A DNA stretch of 64,000 bases, from positions 1,799,501 through 1,863,500 of the forward strand of contig NC_008255.1 of assembly GCF_000014145.1 (NCBI RefSeq), given 5' to 3'. This stretch comes from Cytophaga hutchinsonii ATCC 33406 (GTDB lineage Bacteria; Bacteroidota; Bacteroidia; Cytophagales; Cytophagaceae). This document shows, one piece after another, positions 26,803 to 35,441 of the stretch. The notes beneath the pieces are model-generated. The model did not search any database. It worked only from the letters and a program-made list of their open reading frames with translations, and had not been told where the DNA came from. The position numbers and the translations under genes are program-made. Position 1 is the first letter of the stretch; each line of letters opens with the position of its first letter.

Positions 26803-28404
26803 TTATTCTTTAATATCCGGACATAGATTGATGTTAGATTCAAGTTCCTGGTAACCATTCAATTCCTTCGTTGTAATAAAATCATCACAAATTTTATAAT
26901 TTTCAGATTGGATCGAAATTTTATACTTGCCACCTTCAGGAAGTGCCATAATATATTTCCCCGTTGTTTTATTAGAATTATAAATACCAACAACAGAATT
27001 GTTTTCTGTATTAATTACTTCTATACGCGCACTTACGGGTTGCTTGGAAAGTGAATCCTGAATAACACCAACAATTACCAATACATCCTGTACGTTTGTT
27101 TCTTCTAATGTTGCTACATATATATCTTTATCCCCATAGCCTTCCGGACGGATAGACGCGAAGTAAATTCTTTTTCCGTCTGCTGATAATGAAAAGTGCA
27201 GATCATCGTGTGTAGAGTTTAATGGATAGCCTACATTAATAGGTGTATTCCATTGATTGGTAGAATCCGTTAATGCAGTACTGTAAAACATATCAAAACC
27301 GCCCATAGAATTATGTCCGTTGGAACTGAAGTAAAGTGTTTTACCATCCGGATGTAAAAAAGGAGAGTCTTCGTCGTATTTAGAATTGATGGTTGATCCT
27401 AAATTAATTGGACGTGCCCATTCACCATTTAAAAGTTTTTTAGAAATATATAAATCAAGTCCGCCATACCCGCCAGGCTGGTTGCTGCTGAAAATAATAT
27501 AACTGCCATCTTTTGTTAAACAGGCAGAAGGTTCATAGAATTTGGAATTCACTTCTCCTTTTAATTCTTCTGCAATTGTCCAGGTAGTTCCATCAAGTTT
27601 TGAAGAAAGGAAAGCACCTTCATTTACATATCTATATATAAGTAATTCCTGTCCATCAGGTGTTAAGGAGACACTTGCATCGTGGCCGTTTGTATTGATA
27701 GCAGGTCCCATATTTAACGCTTTCTGCCATACGGAACCTTTTTTTGAAGAAATATAAACGTCTTCAAAAAATAATCCATCTTCCGGATCAATCATTCCGC
27801 CTGTCGTTTCGGGTCTGCAGGAAGTAAAGATAATTTCTTTTTCATCCAGTGTAAGTACAGGGCCGTATTCGGCATATGAACTGTTAATTTCAGGGCCTAA
27901 ATTTTCTATGTCAATAACAATAGGTGTTTGAACAATTTTCTTTCCATTCTCACACATCTCAATTTCTCTATAAATATCTTTAATAATCAACGCATTTTTT
28001 GATTTCGCTTTATATAAATGCGAAAGACAAACATCGAATTCTACAATAGCATCATCGAAGCGATAATCTAAATGGTATGCCCTGCCTAAATAATAATGTA
28101 ATGTGGGCGGGTATTGATTCGGTTTTAATTTACATTTCTCTAAATACACCAATGCTTTTTTCTGATCACCGGTTGTGTTAATGTAACTAACACCAATAGG
28201 GAACATATATTTGGGCACGTTTGGATATAAACTATCCAGATGAAGATATAAGGGTAACGCGTGATAATAATCCTGATTTGTAAAAGCTGTATGAGCAACA
28301 GACTCAGTTTCAGAACGAGAAGAAGATACCTGTGCTGAAACTTTTAGTGGTGTAATGCACATGCATAGACCTCCCAAAAGTATAATAAGGAATGCTGATT
28401 TCAT
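26803..28404 (-). CDS. TPR/PD40 (PorE-like) exported protein without an OmpA domain
   Basis: 533 residues from the ATG at 28404 (MKSAFLIILLGG...VSAQ), which gives a clean signal peptide. ATGs at 28413 and 28419, and a longer frame to 28479, are possible. After the signal come TPR-like helices (about 20-140), then WD40-like PD40 beta-propeller repeats (DEKEIIFTSCRPETTGG, GSYIIFSSNQPGGYGGLDLY, GKTLYFSSNGHNSMGGFDM, KRIYFASIRPEGYGDKDIY). A carboxypeptidase-regulatory-like domain follows (QDSLSKQPVSARIEV..TGKYIMALPEGGKY). It ends ELESNINLCPDIKE, exactly where the paralogue at 30049 continues into a peptidoglycan-binding OmpA domain. It lies 72 bases upstream of the adhesin gene on the same strand, so it is probably co-transcribed with it. 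Confidence 0.85.
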   Translation of the reverse strand: MKSAFLIILLGGLCMCITPLKVSAQVSSSRSETESVAHTAFTNQDYYHALPLYLHLDSLYPNVPKYMFPIGVSYINTTGDQKKALVYLEKCKLKPNQYPPTLHYYLGRAYHLDYRFDDAIVEFDVCLSHLYKAKSKNALIIKDIYREIEMCENGKKIVQTPIVIDIENLGPEINSSYAEYGPVLTLDEKEIIFTSCRPETTGGMIDPEDGLFFEDVYISSKKGSVWQKALNMGPAINTNGHDASVSLTPDGQELLIYRYVNEGAFLSSKLDGTTWTIAEELKGEVNSKFYEPSACLTKDGSYIIFSSNQPGGYGGLDLYISKKLLNGEWARPINLGSTINSKYDEDSPFLHPDGKTLYFSSNGHNSMGGFDMFYSTALTDSTNQWNTPINVGYPLNSTHDDLHFSLSADGKRIYFASIRPEGYGDKDIYVATLEETNVQDVLVIVGVIQDSLSKQPVSARIEVINTENNSVVGIYNSNKTTGKYIMALPEGGKYKISIQSENYKICDDFITTKELNGYQELESNINLCPDIKE

Positions 28405-28490
28405 TGAAAACATTATCATTGTGAGTTTTTGATATCTACAAATTAACAGAAAGTATGAGTACAAAAAAACTATTCTCAATAAATTTCGTA

Positions 28491-28523
28491 TTGGGAATTA
28501 CGAACTATATTTCCGTATATTTG
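28491..28523 (+). promoter_or_regulatory. Promoter of the PorP/SprF-family gene
   Basis: TTG (28491-28493), a 22-base spacer, and TATATTTG (28516-28523) match the TTG/TAnnTTTG Bacteroidota promoter. It lies 28 bases before the start codon, in the divergent gap to the PD40 gene. Confidence 0.55.
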
Positions 28524-28551
28524 ATCGTAATTCATTCTAAATATAATATAC

Positions 28552-29604
28552 ATGTTTAGTACAATTAGCCTACGTATTATTAAAACAACAGCACTTTTAC
28601 TGCTTTTCAGTATAAGTAAAACTGCTTTTTCCCAAGATATACAGTTTTCTCAATTCTACGCTAATCCAATGTTTCATAATCCTGCATTTGCCGGCAGTAT
28701 TCATGCTACAAGAGGGATGGTGCAAACAAGATTGCAATGGTTGGGTTTAGATGCGAATTATAAAACATATTATGCAGCGGGTGATACATACCTATCTAAA
28801 TACAAAAGTGGTCTGGGCTTTCAGATAGTACGGGATATTCAGGGTTCAAGCATTTATTCATCTACACAATTTTCATTTCTTTATTCATATGAAGTCCCTG
28901 TTACCAAAACGTTTACCGTTCGTTTCGGCTTACAGGCTTCAGGTGTTCAGCGTACATTAAATTACTCCGGTTTAAGATTCCCTAATCAGTTTAACGACGC
29001 AGCGCAGGATGTATTTGTAGGCGGCGGAAATTATCAGACAGGAAATGAAAATCAATTATATGCAGATTTCTCAGCGGGTACTGTTATCTATTCAGACCGC
29101 TTGTGGGGCGGCTTTTCAGTACAGCATTTAAATACCCCTGTACAATCTTTTGCGGGTGCTACTAAAGATAATTTAGATATGACCTATCAATTGATCGGTG
29201 GATATAAAATTCCGTTGTCTCAACGGAAATATTTAGCCTATACAGAAGATAAAACAGAAATAAGCATTACACCAACTTTTCATTATAAATCTCAAGGTAA
29301 AGCAGATCAATTAGATATTGGTTTGTATGGTGTTTATAGTCAATTGATGGCAGGTTTCTGGTACAGAGGTATTCCGATCAAGCATTATGCTGCACAGGTA
29401 AATAACAGAGAATCGGTTGTGTTTTTAGTAGGCTGGATGTATAAAAACTGGTGTGCAAGTTATAGCTATGATTTAACCATTTCAAAGTTAACAGCTGCGG
29501 GGCCGGGTGGCTCGCATGAATTTAATGTGACATACATTCATAAGCCAGTAAAGAAGCACAAGCCAATGAGACGTTTACCTTGTCCTAGTTTCTATAAACA
29601 TTAA
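28552..29604 (+). CDS. PorP/SprF family type IX secretion-associated outer-membrane protein
   Basis: 350 residues with a signal peptide (about 1-28, ending KTAFSQ). The conserved N-terminal signature is QFSQFYANPMFHNPAFAGS (31-49), followed by repeated barrel strands (GLGFQIVRD, FSFLYSYEVPV, FRFGLQASG-type, LWGGFSVQHLNTP) and a basic end. This is the PorP/SprF family. In Flavobacterium, SprF is encoded beside SprB and is needed for its secretion or surface display. Here the gene sits next to a SprB-like giant and between two PD40 proteins, so a role as a cargo-specific partner of that adhesin is a good inference. It could instead be the general PorP paralogue; several usually exist per genome. 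Confidence 0.88.
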   Translation: MFSTISLRIIKTTALLLLFSISKTAFSQDIQFSQFYANPMFHNPAFAGSIHATRGMVQTRLQWLGLDANYKTYYAAGDTYLSKYKSGLGFQIVRDIQGSSIYSSTQFSFLYSYEVPVTKTFTVRFGLQASGVQRTLNYSGLRFPNQFNDAAQDVFVGGGNYQTGNENQLYADFSAGTVIYSDRLWGGFSVQHLNTPVQSFAGATKDNLDMTYQLIGGYKIPLSQRKYLAYTEDKTEISITPTFHYKSQGKADQLDIGLYGVYSQLMAGFWYRGIPIKHYAAQVNNRESVVFLVGWMYKNWCASYSYDLTISKLTAAGPGGSHEFNVTYIHKPVKKHKPMRRLPCPSFYKH

Positions 29605-29617
29605 TTGTTGTAACAGA

Positions 29618-29680
29618 TACAATATAGCGCATAAAAAAGGTCCTGATTAAATCAGGACCTTTTTTATGCGCTATATTGTA
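29618..29680. terminator. Exceptionally long palindromic bidirectional terminator
   Basis: A perfect 31-bp inverted repeat (29618-29648 and 29650-29680) with one central base. The GGTCCTGATT/AATCAGGACC core is followed by a T-run on each strand and continued by ATGCGCTATATTGTA. It lies between the convergent SprF-family gene (+) and a lipoprotein gene (-). Confidence 0.85.
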
Positions 29681-29697
29681 GGATTTATATTATCAGA

Positions 29698-29982
29698 TCA
29701 ATGGAAATAAAATTTGTATTCTCCACTGTGTTTTTTTGTTTTCGATTTACTTTTTTCAGCAGCTGCGGCAGATGCTGCTGCATTTGTTTTTTGCCTGTTT
29801 TTCTCAGAAGCCTTTTGATTTATAGCTTTATTTTTTTCGTTCTCATTTACGATTTTATTGGCAGAATTGGCATGATACCCCTTTTGACTTGTTTTTTCTC
29901 TTTTACTCATGTAATACTGCTTCTTGCCGGAACAAGAAAACAAAGATGTTAACAATAGCGTACCGATTAATAACCTTTTCAT
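29698..29982 (-). CDS. Small Lys/Ala-rich lipoprotein
   Basis: 94 residues from the ATG at 29982, chosen because it gives a lipoprotein signal MKRLLIGTLLLTSLFSC with the lipobox Cys at 17; a frame start ten codons upstream spoils this. The mature part is highly basic, rich in Lys, Asn and Ala (KNRQKTNAAASAAAAEKSK), and likely helical or disordered. It is flanked by the SprF-family gene and the PorE-like gene, so it may be an accessory of that locus. No family is recognised. Confidence 0.65.
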   Translation of the reverse strand: MKRLLIGTLLLTSLFSCSGKKQYYMSKREKTSQKGYHANSANKIVNENEKNKAINQKASEKNRQKTNAAASAAAAEKSKSKTKKHSGEYKFYFH

Positions 29983-30048
29983 GCACAAATTCGTTTTTGT
30001 ATCTGTACGCAAAATAACATAATAAGTTTTTTATAGCAATCAAAACAT

Positions 30049-31974
30049 ATGTATAAGTGCTTAATTATTTCAATTCTCACATGGTTTTCATGTATCGTTT
30101 CTGTTTATGCGCAAGCAATACCAAAAGAAGCGAGAAATTATCTGGAAGAAGGAAAGATCTATTATGATGGAGCGAATTATTTAAAAGCCCTGGATAGTTA
30201 TCTGGGTGCTTATAAATTTGTGCCGAATGATCCCGGAGTGAATTATTCCATTGCCTTATGTTATATTCAAACCTATAGTTACGATAAAGCATTAACGTAT
30301 TTGATTCCTGCAAAAAAAGCAGGGATAAAAGATCCCTTGTTAGATTATTATATGGGGCTTGCCTATCATGCCAACAGTAATATTGATGAGGCGTTAAAGA
30401 GCTTGACAGCTTTTCAGTCTACACTGCGTTCTTCTGACAAAGAACTCACTGCTCAAACAGCAAAATATATAACGTATTGTAATAATGCGAAGACATTGAT
30501 GCTGACTCCGGTAAAGATGACAATCACAAACCTGGGTGCATCTGTAAACTCTGCTTATCCGGATTATAACCCGGCAATCAGTGTAGATGAATCAACCATT
30601 ATTTATACATCCAGAAGGCCAAACTCTACCGGTGGACTTATATCGGAAATGGACGGACATTATTTTGAAGATATTTACATGTCGAATAAACAGACAAACA
30701 ATTCCTGGGGAACAAGTATTCAGATTGATCAGACAATCAACACAACAAGCCACGACGCCTGTGTAGGACTGTCTTCAGAAGGTCAAACAATGATTGTATA
30801 TAAGGACGACGGCGGCGGTGATTTATATTACAGTAATTTATCCGGACAAAACTGGAGCAAGCCCATTTCTTTTGGTAAGGCAATAAACACCGACGGATGG
30901 GAAGCATGCGGAAACTTTTCTCCGGATGGAAATTATCTGTTTTTTGTTTCAAATAAAAAAGGCGGATTCGGTGGTACAGATATTTATTATGCTGTTAAAA
31001 ATGCTGCAGGCGTGTGGGGCGCACCGGTAAATATGGGGCCTGAAATCAATACAAAGGAAGATGAATTTTCGCCGTATTTGCATGCAGATGGAAAAACATT
31101 TTACTTTAGTTCGCAGGCGCACACATCAATGGGTGGATTTGATATTTTTCAATCAACCATTGATTTATCTATGCAACCTATTGCAGTGAAATCGAAACCG
31201 GAAAATCTAGGGTATCCGATCAATACGGTTGGTGATGAAATCTATTTTGTGTGGTCTGCAGATAATAAACGTGCGTATTTCTCTTCAGCAAGAGAAGGTG
31301 GTTTGGGCGACAAAGATTTATACCTGCTTGAACGGCCAGTTGCTAAAGCGGCGTTGGTATTATTAAAAGGTACAATTTCTGATTGTAAAACAAAAGAATT
31401 TATACAGGCAAGTATTACTGTAACAGATATCGAAAGCGGCAAACTGATTGGTAAATATGTATCAAACAGTTCAACCGGTAAATACATTGTAACATTACCC
31501 GCAGGTAAAAATTATTCAATAACGGTAGAAGCAAAAGGATATTTATTCCATTCAAAAAATATCAATATTCCTAAACTGGAAGAGTTTAAAGAAATAGATG
31601 ATGTGATCTGCCTGGATAAAATTGATATTGGTACAACCATTGTTTTAAATAACGTATTCTTTGATGTAAATAAATCTACACTAAGAAAGGAATCAGAAAC
31701 TGAACTGGATAAATTGTTTGATATATTAAGTAAGAATCCAAAAATTAAAATTGAAGTTGCAGGCCATACCGATAGTGACGGAGATACACAGGCAAACCTG
31801 ACGCTTTCAGATGCACGGGCGCATACGGTAAAAGATTATTTAATTGGCAAGGGTATCTCGGCTGACCGCATTATTTATGTTGGCCATGGGGAAGGAAAAC
31901 CGGTGGTGCCAAACGATACGCCGGAAAATAAGCAGTTGAACAGAAGAACGGAGATAAAAATTCTGGAAAATTAA
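30049..31974 (+). CDS. TPR/PD40/OmpA protein of PorE type
   Basis: 641 residues: signal peptide (1 to about 22, ...VSVYAQ), TPR helices (about 25-145), PD40 beta-propeller repeats (about 165-430: IIYTSRRPNSTGG, YLFFVSNKKGGFGGTDIY, KTFYFSSQAHTSMGGFD, RAYFSSAREGGLGDKDLY). A carboxypeptidase-regulatory-like domain follows (about 440-510), then a C-terminal OmpA domain (about 530-641) with VFFDVNKSTL, VAGHTDSDGD and DARAHTVKDYL. This is the PorE architecture. PorE-type proteins link the T9SS to peptidoglycan in the periplasm. It resembles the 26803 protein throughout but keeps the OmpA anchor. It stands between two terminators as a single-gene unit. Confidence 0.88.
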   Translation: MYKCLIISILTWFSCIVSVYAQAIPKEARNYLEEGKIYYDGANYLKALDSYLGAYKFVPNDPGVNYSIALCYIQTYSYDKALTYLIPAKKAGIKDPLLDYYMGLAYHANSNIDEALKSLTAFQSTLRSSDKELTAQTAKYITYCNNAKTLMLTPVKMTITNLGASVNSAYPDYNPAISVDESTIIYTSRRPNSTGGLISEMDGHYFEDIYMSNKQTNNSWGTSIQIDQTINTTSHDACVGLSSEGQTMIVYKDDGGGDLYYSNLSGQNWSKPISFGKAINTDGWEACGNFSPDGNYLFFVSNKKGGFGGTDIYYAVKNAAGVWGAPVNMGPEINTKEDEFSPYLHADGKTFYFSSQAHTSMGGFDIFQSTIDLSMQPIAVKSKPENLGYPINTVGDEIYFVWSADNKRAYFSSAREGGLGDKDLYLLERPVAKAALVLLKGTISDCKTKEFIQASITVTDIESGKLIGKYVSNSSTGKYIVTLPAGKNYSITVEAKGYLFHSKNINIPKLEEFKEIDDVICLDKIDIGTTIVLNNVFFDVNKSTLRKESETELDKLFDILSKNPKIKIEVAGHTDSDGDTQANLTLSDARAHTVKDYLIGKGISADRIIYVGHGEGKPVVPNDTPENKQLNRRTEIKILEN

Positions 31975-32024
31975 AAGGAGTGTAAAGTGTAATCGTTGCT
32001 CATACATTCGGTAGAAAACAAACA

Positions 32025-32059
32025 AAAACAGCGGTCTCATATAAAGAGGCCGCTGTTTT
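32025..32059. terminator. Bidirectional terminator
   Basis: AAAACAGCGGTCTC (32025-32038) pairs with GAGGCCGCTGTTTT (32046-32059; one G-U pair) around a 7-base loop, with A- and T-rich flanks. It lies between the PorE-type gene (+) and the methyltransferase gene (-). Confidence 0.8.
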
Positions 32060-32110
32060 GTTTAATGAAATATTAGAATAAAGGAACCAGTACACTATAC
32101 ACTTTTAACT

Positions 32111-32890
32111 CTACACTATTTGCCGGGCTTTCTCGCAAAAATAAATTATTTCATCCCCAGGCAAGCAATATCTTTTTACCAGTTCAGCCGGAAGTTCTTT
32201 TACATACATGCTTTCTGTAACAAGGAAACCGGAACGTTTGATGCGATTGCCATAATCAAGGCCATAGGTGCGCATGTGGTCATCCTGGCCATGTACACGT
32301 TCTCTTTCTGCCGGATCTGTAATGGTAGGATCTTCAAATGTTTCCGCACGTGCAGGATCAATCGGGCTTTGCAGAATTGCCCAGCGGCCCGGCTTTAATA
32401 CCCGCAGCATTTCTTCCATTGCTCTGATATCGTTGTCAACATGTTCAAGCACATGGTTACAGAAAACAACATCAAATGTGTTTGCTTCAAATGGAATGTC
32501 ATGTACATCCATTTTTACTTTTGCCAGAGGTGATTCAATATCAGCCGTGATATAGTTAATGTTTTTTAACTTTTCAAAACGATCAATAAAACAATGCTCC
32601 GGAGCAATATGTAACAGTTTTATGTTGGCAGTAAAGAAATCTGTTTTGTTTTTTAAGAACAACCACATCAACCGATGTCTTTCCAACGATAAGCATTCCG
32701 GACACAAGGCATTTTCTCTGCTTACAATTCTTCCATAGGGAAGCATTTTTGAAAATGTGCTGTTACACACCGGACACTCAACGGCATTTCCTCTGTAAAC
32801 CAACTTCATGGCTTTCATGGCAACCGGACTTACAATCTGTAAATACTTACGCGGAATTTTACGGATAGCAAAACGAATAATCTCTTTCAT
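32111..32890 (-). CDS. SAM-dependent methyltransferase with an N-terminal zinc-ribbon-like motif
   Basis: 259 residues. CPVC (39-42) and CPEC (63-66) make a CxxC...CxxC pair likely to bind zinc. The C-terminal half is a class I (type 11) methyltransferase: ADIESPLAKVKMDVHDIPFEANTFD, then VVFCNHVLEHVDND and MLRVLKPGRWAILQ. The substrate is unknown; similar proteins occur in polysaccharide and natural-product loci but also as stand-alone genes. It lies 5 bases after purB on the same strand, so it probably shares its transcript. Confidence 0.8.
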   Translation of the reverse strand: MKEIIRFAIRKIPRKYLQIVSPVAMKAMKLVYRGNAVECPVCNSTFSKMLPYGRIVSRENALCPECLSLERHRLMWLFLKNKTDFFTANIKLLHIAPEHCFIDRFEKLKNINYITADIESPLAKVKMDVHDIPFEANTFDVVFCNHVLEHVDNDIRAMEEMLRVLKPGRWAILQSPIDPARAETFEDPTITDPAERERVHGQDDHMRTYGLDYGNRIKRSGFLVTESMYVKELPAELVKRYCLPGDEIIYFCEKARQIV

Positions 32891-32895
32891 GCTAA

Positions 32896-34245
32896 CTAGA
32901 ATTGAATACCTGTATAGTTATGGGGACTTAATTTACGAAGTTCCACTTTGATTTCTTCTGAAACGGTTAGTCCATTGATGAATCCCTGCAGGGTATCTTT
33001 TGTGATCTTACCACCATTGCGTGTTAAGTCTTTCAACGCTTCGTACGGATTCGGATAATTCTCTCTGCGAAGAATTGTCTGGATTGCTTCAGCAATTACT
33101 GCCCAGTTGTCTTCAAGATCTGCATTGATTGCATCTACATTTAATTCTAATTTTGAAAGGCCTTTTTGTAGGGATTTTAATGCAATTAAGAAATGGCCCA
33201 ATGGCACGCCGATATTACGCAGCACCGTTGAATCCGTTAAATCTCTCTGTAATCTTGAAATAGGAAGTTTGGTAGAGAAATGTTCAAACAGGGCAATAGC
33301 CACACCTAAATTTCCTTCGCTGTTTTCAAAATCAATCGGGTTCACCTTGTGCGGCATGGCAGAAGAACCTACTTCATCTTTTTTAACTTTTTGTTTAAAG
33401 TAGTTCATCGAAACATATTGCCACACATCGCGGTCAAAATCGATCAATATGGTTGAGATACGTTTTAGGGTATCAAACAAGGCAGCCAGGTTATCGTAGT
33501 GTTCAATTTGCGTAGTATATTGATTGCGCGATAAACCAAGTGTTGTATTCACAAAATCATTTCCGAATTCGATCCAGTTGATCTCCGGATAAGCAACGTT
33601 ATGCGCATTGAAATTGCCTGTAGCGCCTCCAAACTTTGCGCTGTACGGAATCTGGTGCAATAAATTGATCTGATTGATCAGACGTTCAACAAACACCATA
33701 AACTCTTTTCCCAAACGTGTAGGAGAGGCAGGCTGTCCGTGTGTTTTTGCCAGCATCGGAATTGTTTCCCAGCTTTTTGCCAACGCTTCAATCTGTTTAA
33801 TGGAAGCAGATAATTCAGGATAGATGCAATTGTTTAACACGTCTTTCAACAACAATGGAATAGAAGTATTGTTGATGTCCTGAGAGGTTAAACCGAAGTG
33901 TATAAACTCAAGGTAATTACCTAAGTCGTATTTTTTTAATTTTTCTTTTATGAAGTATTCAACGGCTTTAACATCGTGGTTTGTTACCTTCTCAATGTCT
34001 TTGATACGTTGCGCATCTTCTAAGCTGAATTCCAAGTAAATGGCACGCAAGGCAGGATAGATCGATTTGTCAAAATCTTTTAATTGCGGCACAGGTTTTT
34101 CGCATAATGCGATAAAATATTCTATTTCGATTTTAACTCTGTAGTGAATTAAACCAAATTCAGATAGGTAAGGCGCTAATGAAGCAACTTGGTTTCTATA
34201 TCGGCCGTCTATCGGGCTGATAGCTGTTAATGCTTGTAATTCCAT
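32896..34245 (-). CDS. purB: Adenylosuccinate lyase
   Basis: 449 residues from the ATG at 34245 (MELQALTAISPIDGRY), the conserved N-terminus of PurB. A longer frame to 34278 would contain the likely promoter element (34267-34274) and is rejected. The fumarate-lyase signature SSAMPHKVNPIDFE lies at about 291-304; the catalytic-loop region AKTHGQPASPTRLGKE is also present. It acts in purine synthesis, splitting SAICAR and adenylosuccinate with release of fumarate. Length and features are those of the short E. coli-type clade. Confidence 0.96.
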   Translation of the reverse strand: MELQALTAISPIDGRYRNQVASLAPYLSEFGLIHYRVKIEIEYFIALCEKPVPQLKDFDKSIYPALRAIYLEFSLEDAQRIKDIEKVTNHDVKAVEYFIKEKLKKYDLGNYLEFIHFGLTSQDINNTSIPLLLKDVLNNCIYPELSASIKQIEALAKSWETIPMLAKTHGQPASPTRLGKEFMVFVERLINQINLLHQIPYSAKFGGATGNFNAHNVAYPEINWIEFGNDFVNTTLGLSRNQYTTQIEHYDNLAALFDTLKRISTILIDFDRDVWQYVSMNYFKQKVKKDEVGSSAMPHKVNPIDFENSEGNLGVAIALFEHFSTKLPISRLQRDLTDSTVLRNIGVPLGHFLIALKSLQKGLSKLELNVDAINADLEDNWAVIAEAIQTILRRENYPNPYEALKDLTRNGGKITKDTLQGFINGLTVSEEIKVELRKLSPHNYTGIQF

Positions 34246-34266
34246 TTTATTTACTTTAGGAAACAT

Positions 34267-34274
34267 CAAATATA
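34267..34274 (-). promoter_or_regulatory. Candidate -7 box for purB
   Basis: Minus-strand TATATTTG fits TAnnTTTG and lies 21 bases before the purB ATG at 34245. It supports that start over the longer frame. Confidence 0.45.
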
Positions 34275-34386
34275 CCAAAAAATACCTTAAAATCAGGCTA
34301 ATTTTAGGCTGCGTGCGGCGTAAACTTTATACACATTTTCGGCTAAAAAAAAGGAAAATAGTATATTCGTAAAATTATTCCCGTTT

Positions 34387-35433
34387 ATGAGTTCGAATAA
34401 CCAAGTACTTATCGAAGAAAAGATTAACGAAACAGCTGATGCTGTAACGTTGGTTTTAAAACAACATGATTCAATAAAGAATTATAAATCAGGACAGTTT
34501 ATTACCTTGTTGCTGAATATAGGTGGAGAAAAAGTAAGACGTTCGTATTCTTTTTCCTCTTCCCCGGAAACGGATTCCAAGCCTAGCATTACGATCAAAA
34601 AAATACAGGACGGTAAAGCTTCAACGTATTTATTTAATACCATAAAGGCAGGCGACTCATTAGAGTTTCAACAGCCTGCAGGGATTTTTACGCTGGATAA
34701 AGCATCGTCAGAAAGCCTTGTTTTTATTGGCGCGGGAAGTGGTATTACACCATTGATCAGCATGATAAAAACGGCTCTGGCAAATAAAAAATTCAAGAAA
34801 ATCTGTTTGATCTATTCAAACAGAAATGAAGATTCGGTGATCTTTAAAAAGAAACTGGAAGAGTTGAAAGCAGCCTATTCTAATTTCGAAGTTATCTATA
34901 CCTATAGCCAGCCGCACGATACAAGCTTACCGAAAGGCCGCTTGAACCAAAGTCAGTTTATTAAAATTATTGAACACATAAAAGATCTGGCTGTTGCAAA
35001 AACAGACTATTTCTTATGCGGGCCTGATGGCATGCTGGAAGAGGTAAAACATGGTCTGGAAATTTTACAGGTCGCATCTTCAAAGATTCACAAAGAAAGT
35101 TTTGTTACGACAAACGAAAACGATTCCGTATTTGTGAGTGTGCCTGAACATGCGGGTGATGCCAATGAAGTAACCATTATGTATCAGGGTAGTGAATATA
35201 AATTCACAGTTAAGCCAGGTAAAACAATTTTGCAAAGCGCCCTTGATGAAGACATTGATTTACCATACTCCTGTATGAGTGGTTTGTGTACGGCATGTAT
35301 GGGTAAGTGTCTTTCAGGTAAAGTGGAAATGGGTGACCAGGATGGCTTGTCTGAAAAAGAAGTTAAGAACGGATACGTATTAACCTGCGTAGGCAGGCCA
35401 GCAGTTGCAGGTACTGTAATAGAAATAGACTAA
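34387..35433 (+). CDS. Flavin- and [2Fe-2S]-dependent electron-transfer reductase (PaaE/Fpr-ferredoxin type)
   Basis: 348 residues in three modules. FAD-binding barrel with RSYS (52-55). NAD(P)H domain with GAGSGITP (115-122) and CGPDGM (211-216). C-terminal plant-type ferredoxin domain with Cys 296-x4-Cys 301-x2-Cys 304 and Cys 334. This order is that of PaaE/HmpX-like reductases that feed electrons from NAD(P)H to oxygenases or desaturases. No oxygenase gene is adjacent; the next gene, 8 bases later, is an M3 peptidase. The physiological partner is therefore unknown. Confidence 0.88.
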   Translation: MSSNNQVLIEEKINETADAVTLVLKQHDSIKNYKSGQFITLLLNIGGEKVRRSYSFSSSPETDSKPSITIKKIQDGKASTYLFNTIKAGDSLEFQQPAGIFTLDKASSESLVFIGAGSGITPLISMIKTALANKKFKKICLIYSNRNEDSVIFKKKLEELKAAYSNFEVIYTYSQPHDTSLPKGRLNQSQFIKIIEHIKDLAVAKTDYFLCGPDGMLEEVKHGLEILQVASSKIHKESFVTTNENDSVFVSVPEHAGDANEVTIMYQGSEYKFTVKPGKTILQSALDEDIDLPYSCMSGLCTACMGKCLSGKVEMGDQDGLSEKEVKNGYVLTCVGRPAVAGTVIEID

Positions 35434-35441
35434 GCATTATT

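Noticed and set aside
26803-26850. PD40 gene as a frameshifted pseudogene that lost its OmpA domain
   Set aside because: Only 72 bases separate its stop from the adhesin start, and neither strand nor any frame there shows OmpA-like residues, so no recent truncation is visible.
34246-34278. Longer purB start
   Set aside because: The extra residues are not conserved and contain a TATATTTG promoter element on the same strand.
32896-34386. Horizontally acquired island around purB and the reductase genes
   Set aside because: Base composition and gene families are like the rest of the window, and no integrase, tRNA or direct repeats flank the region.
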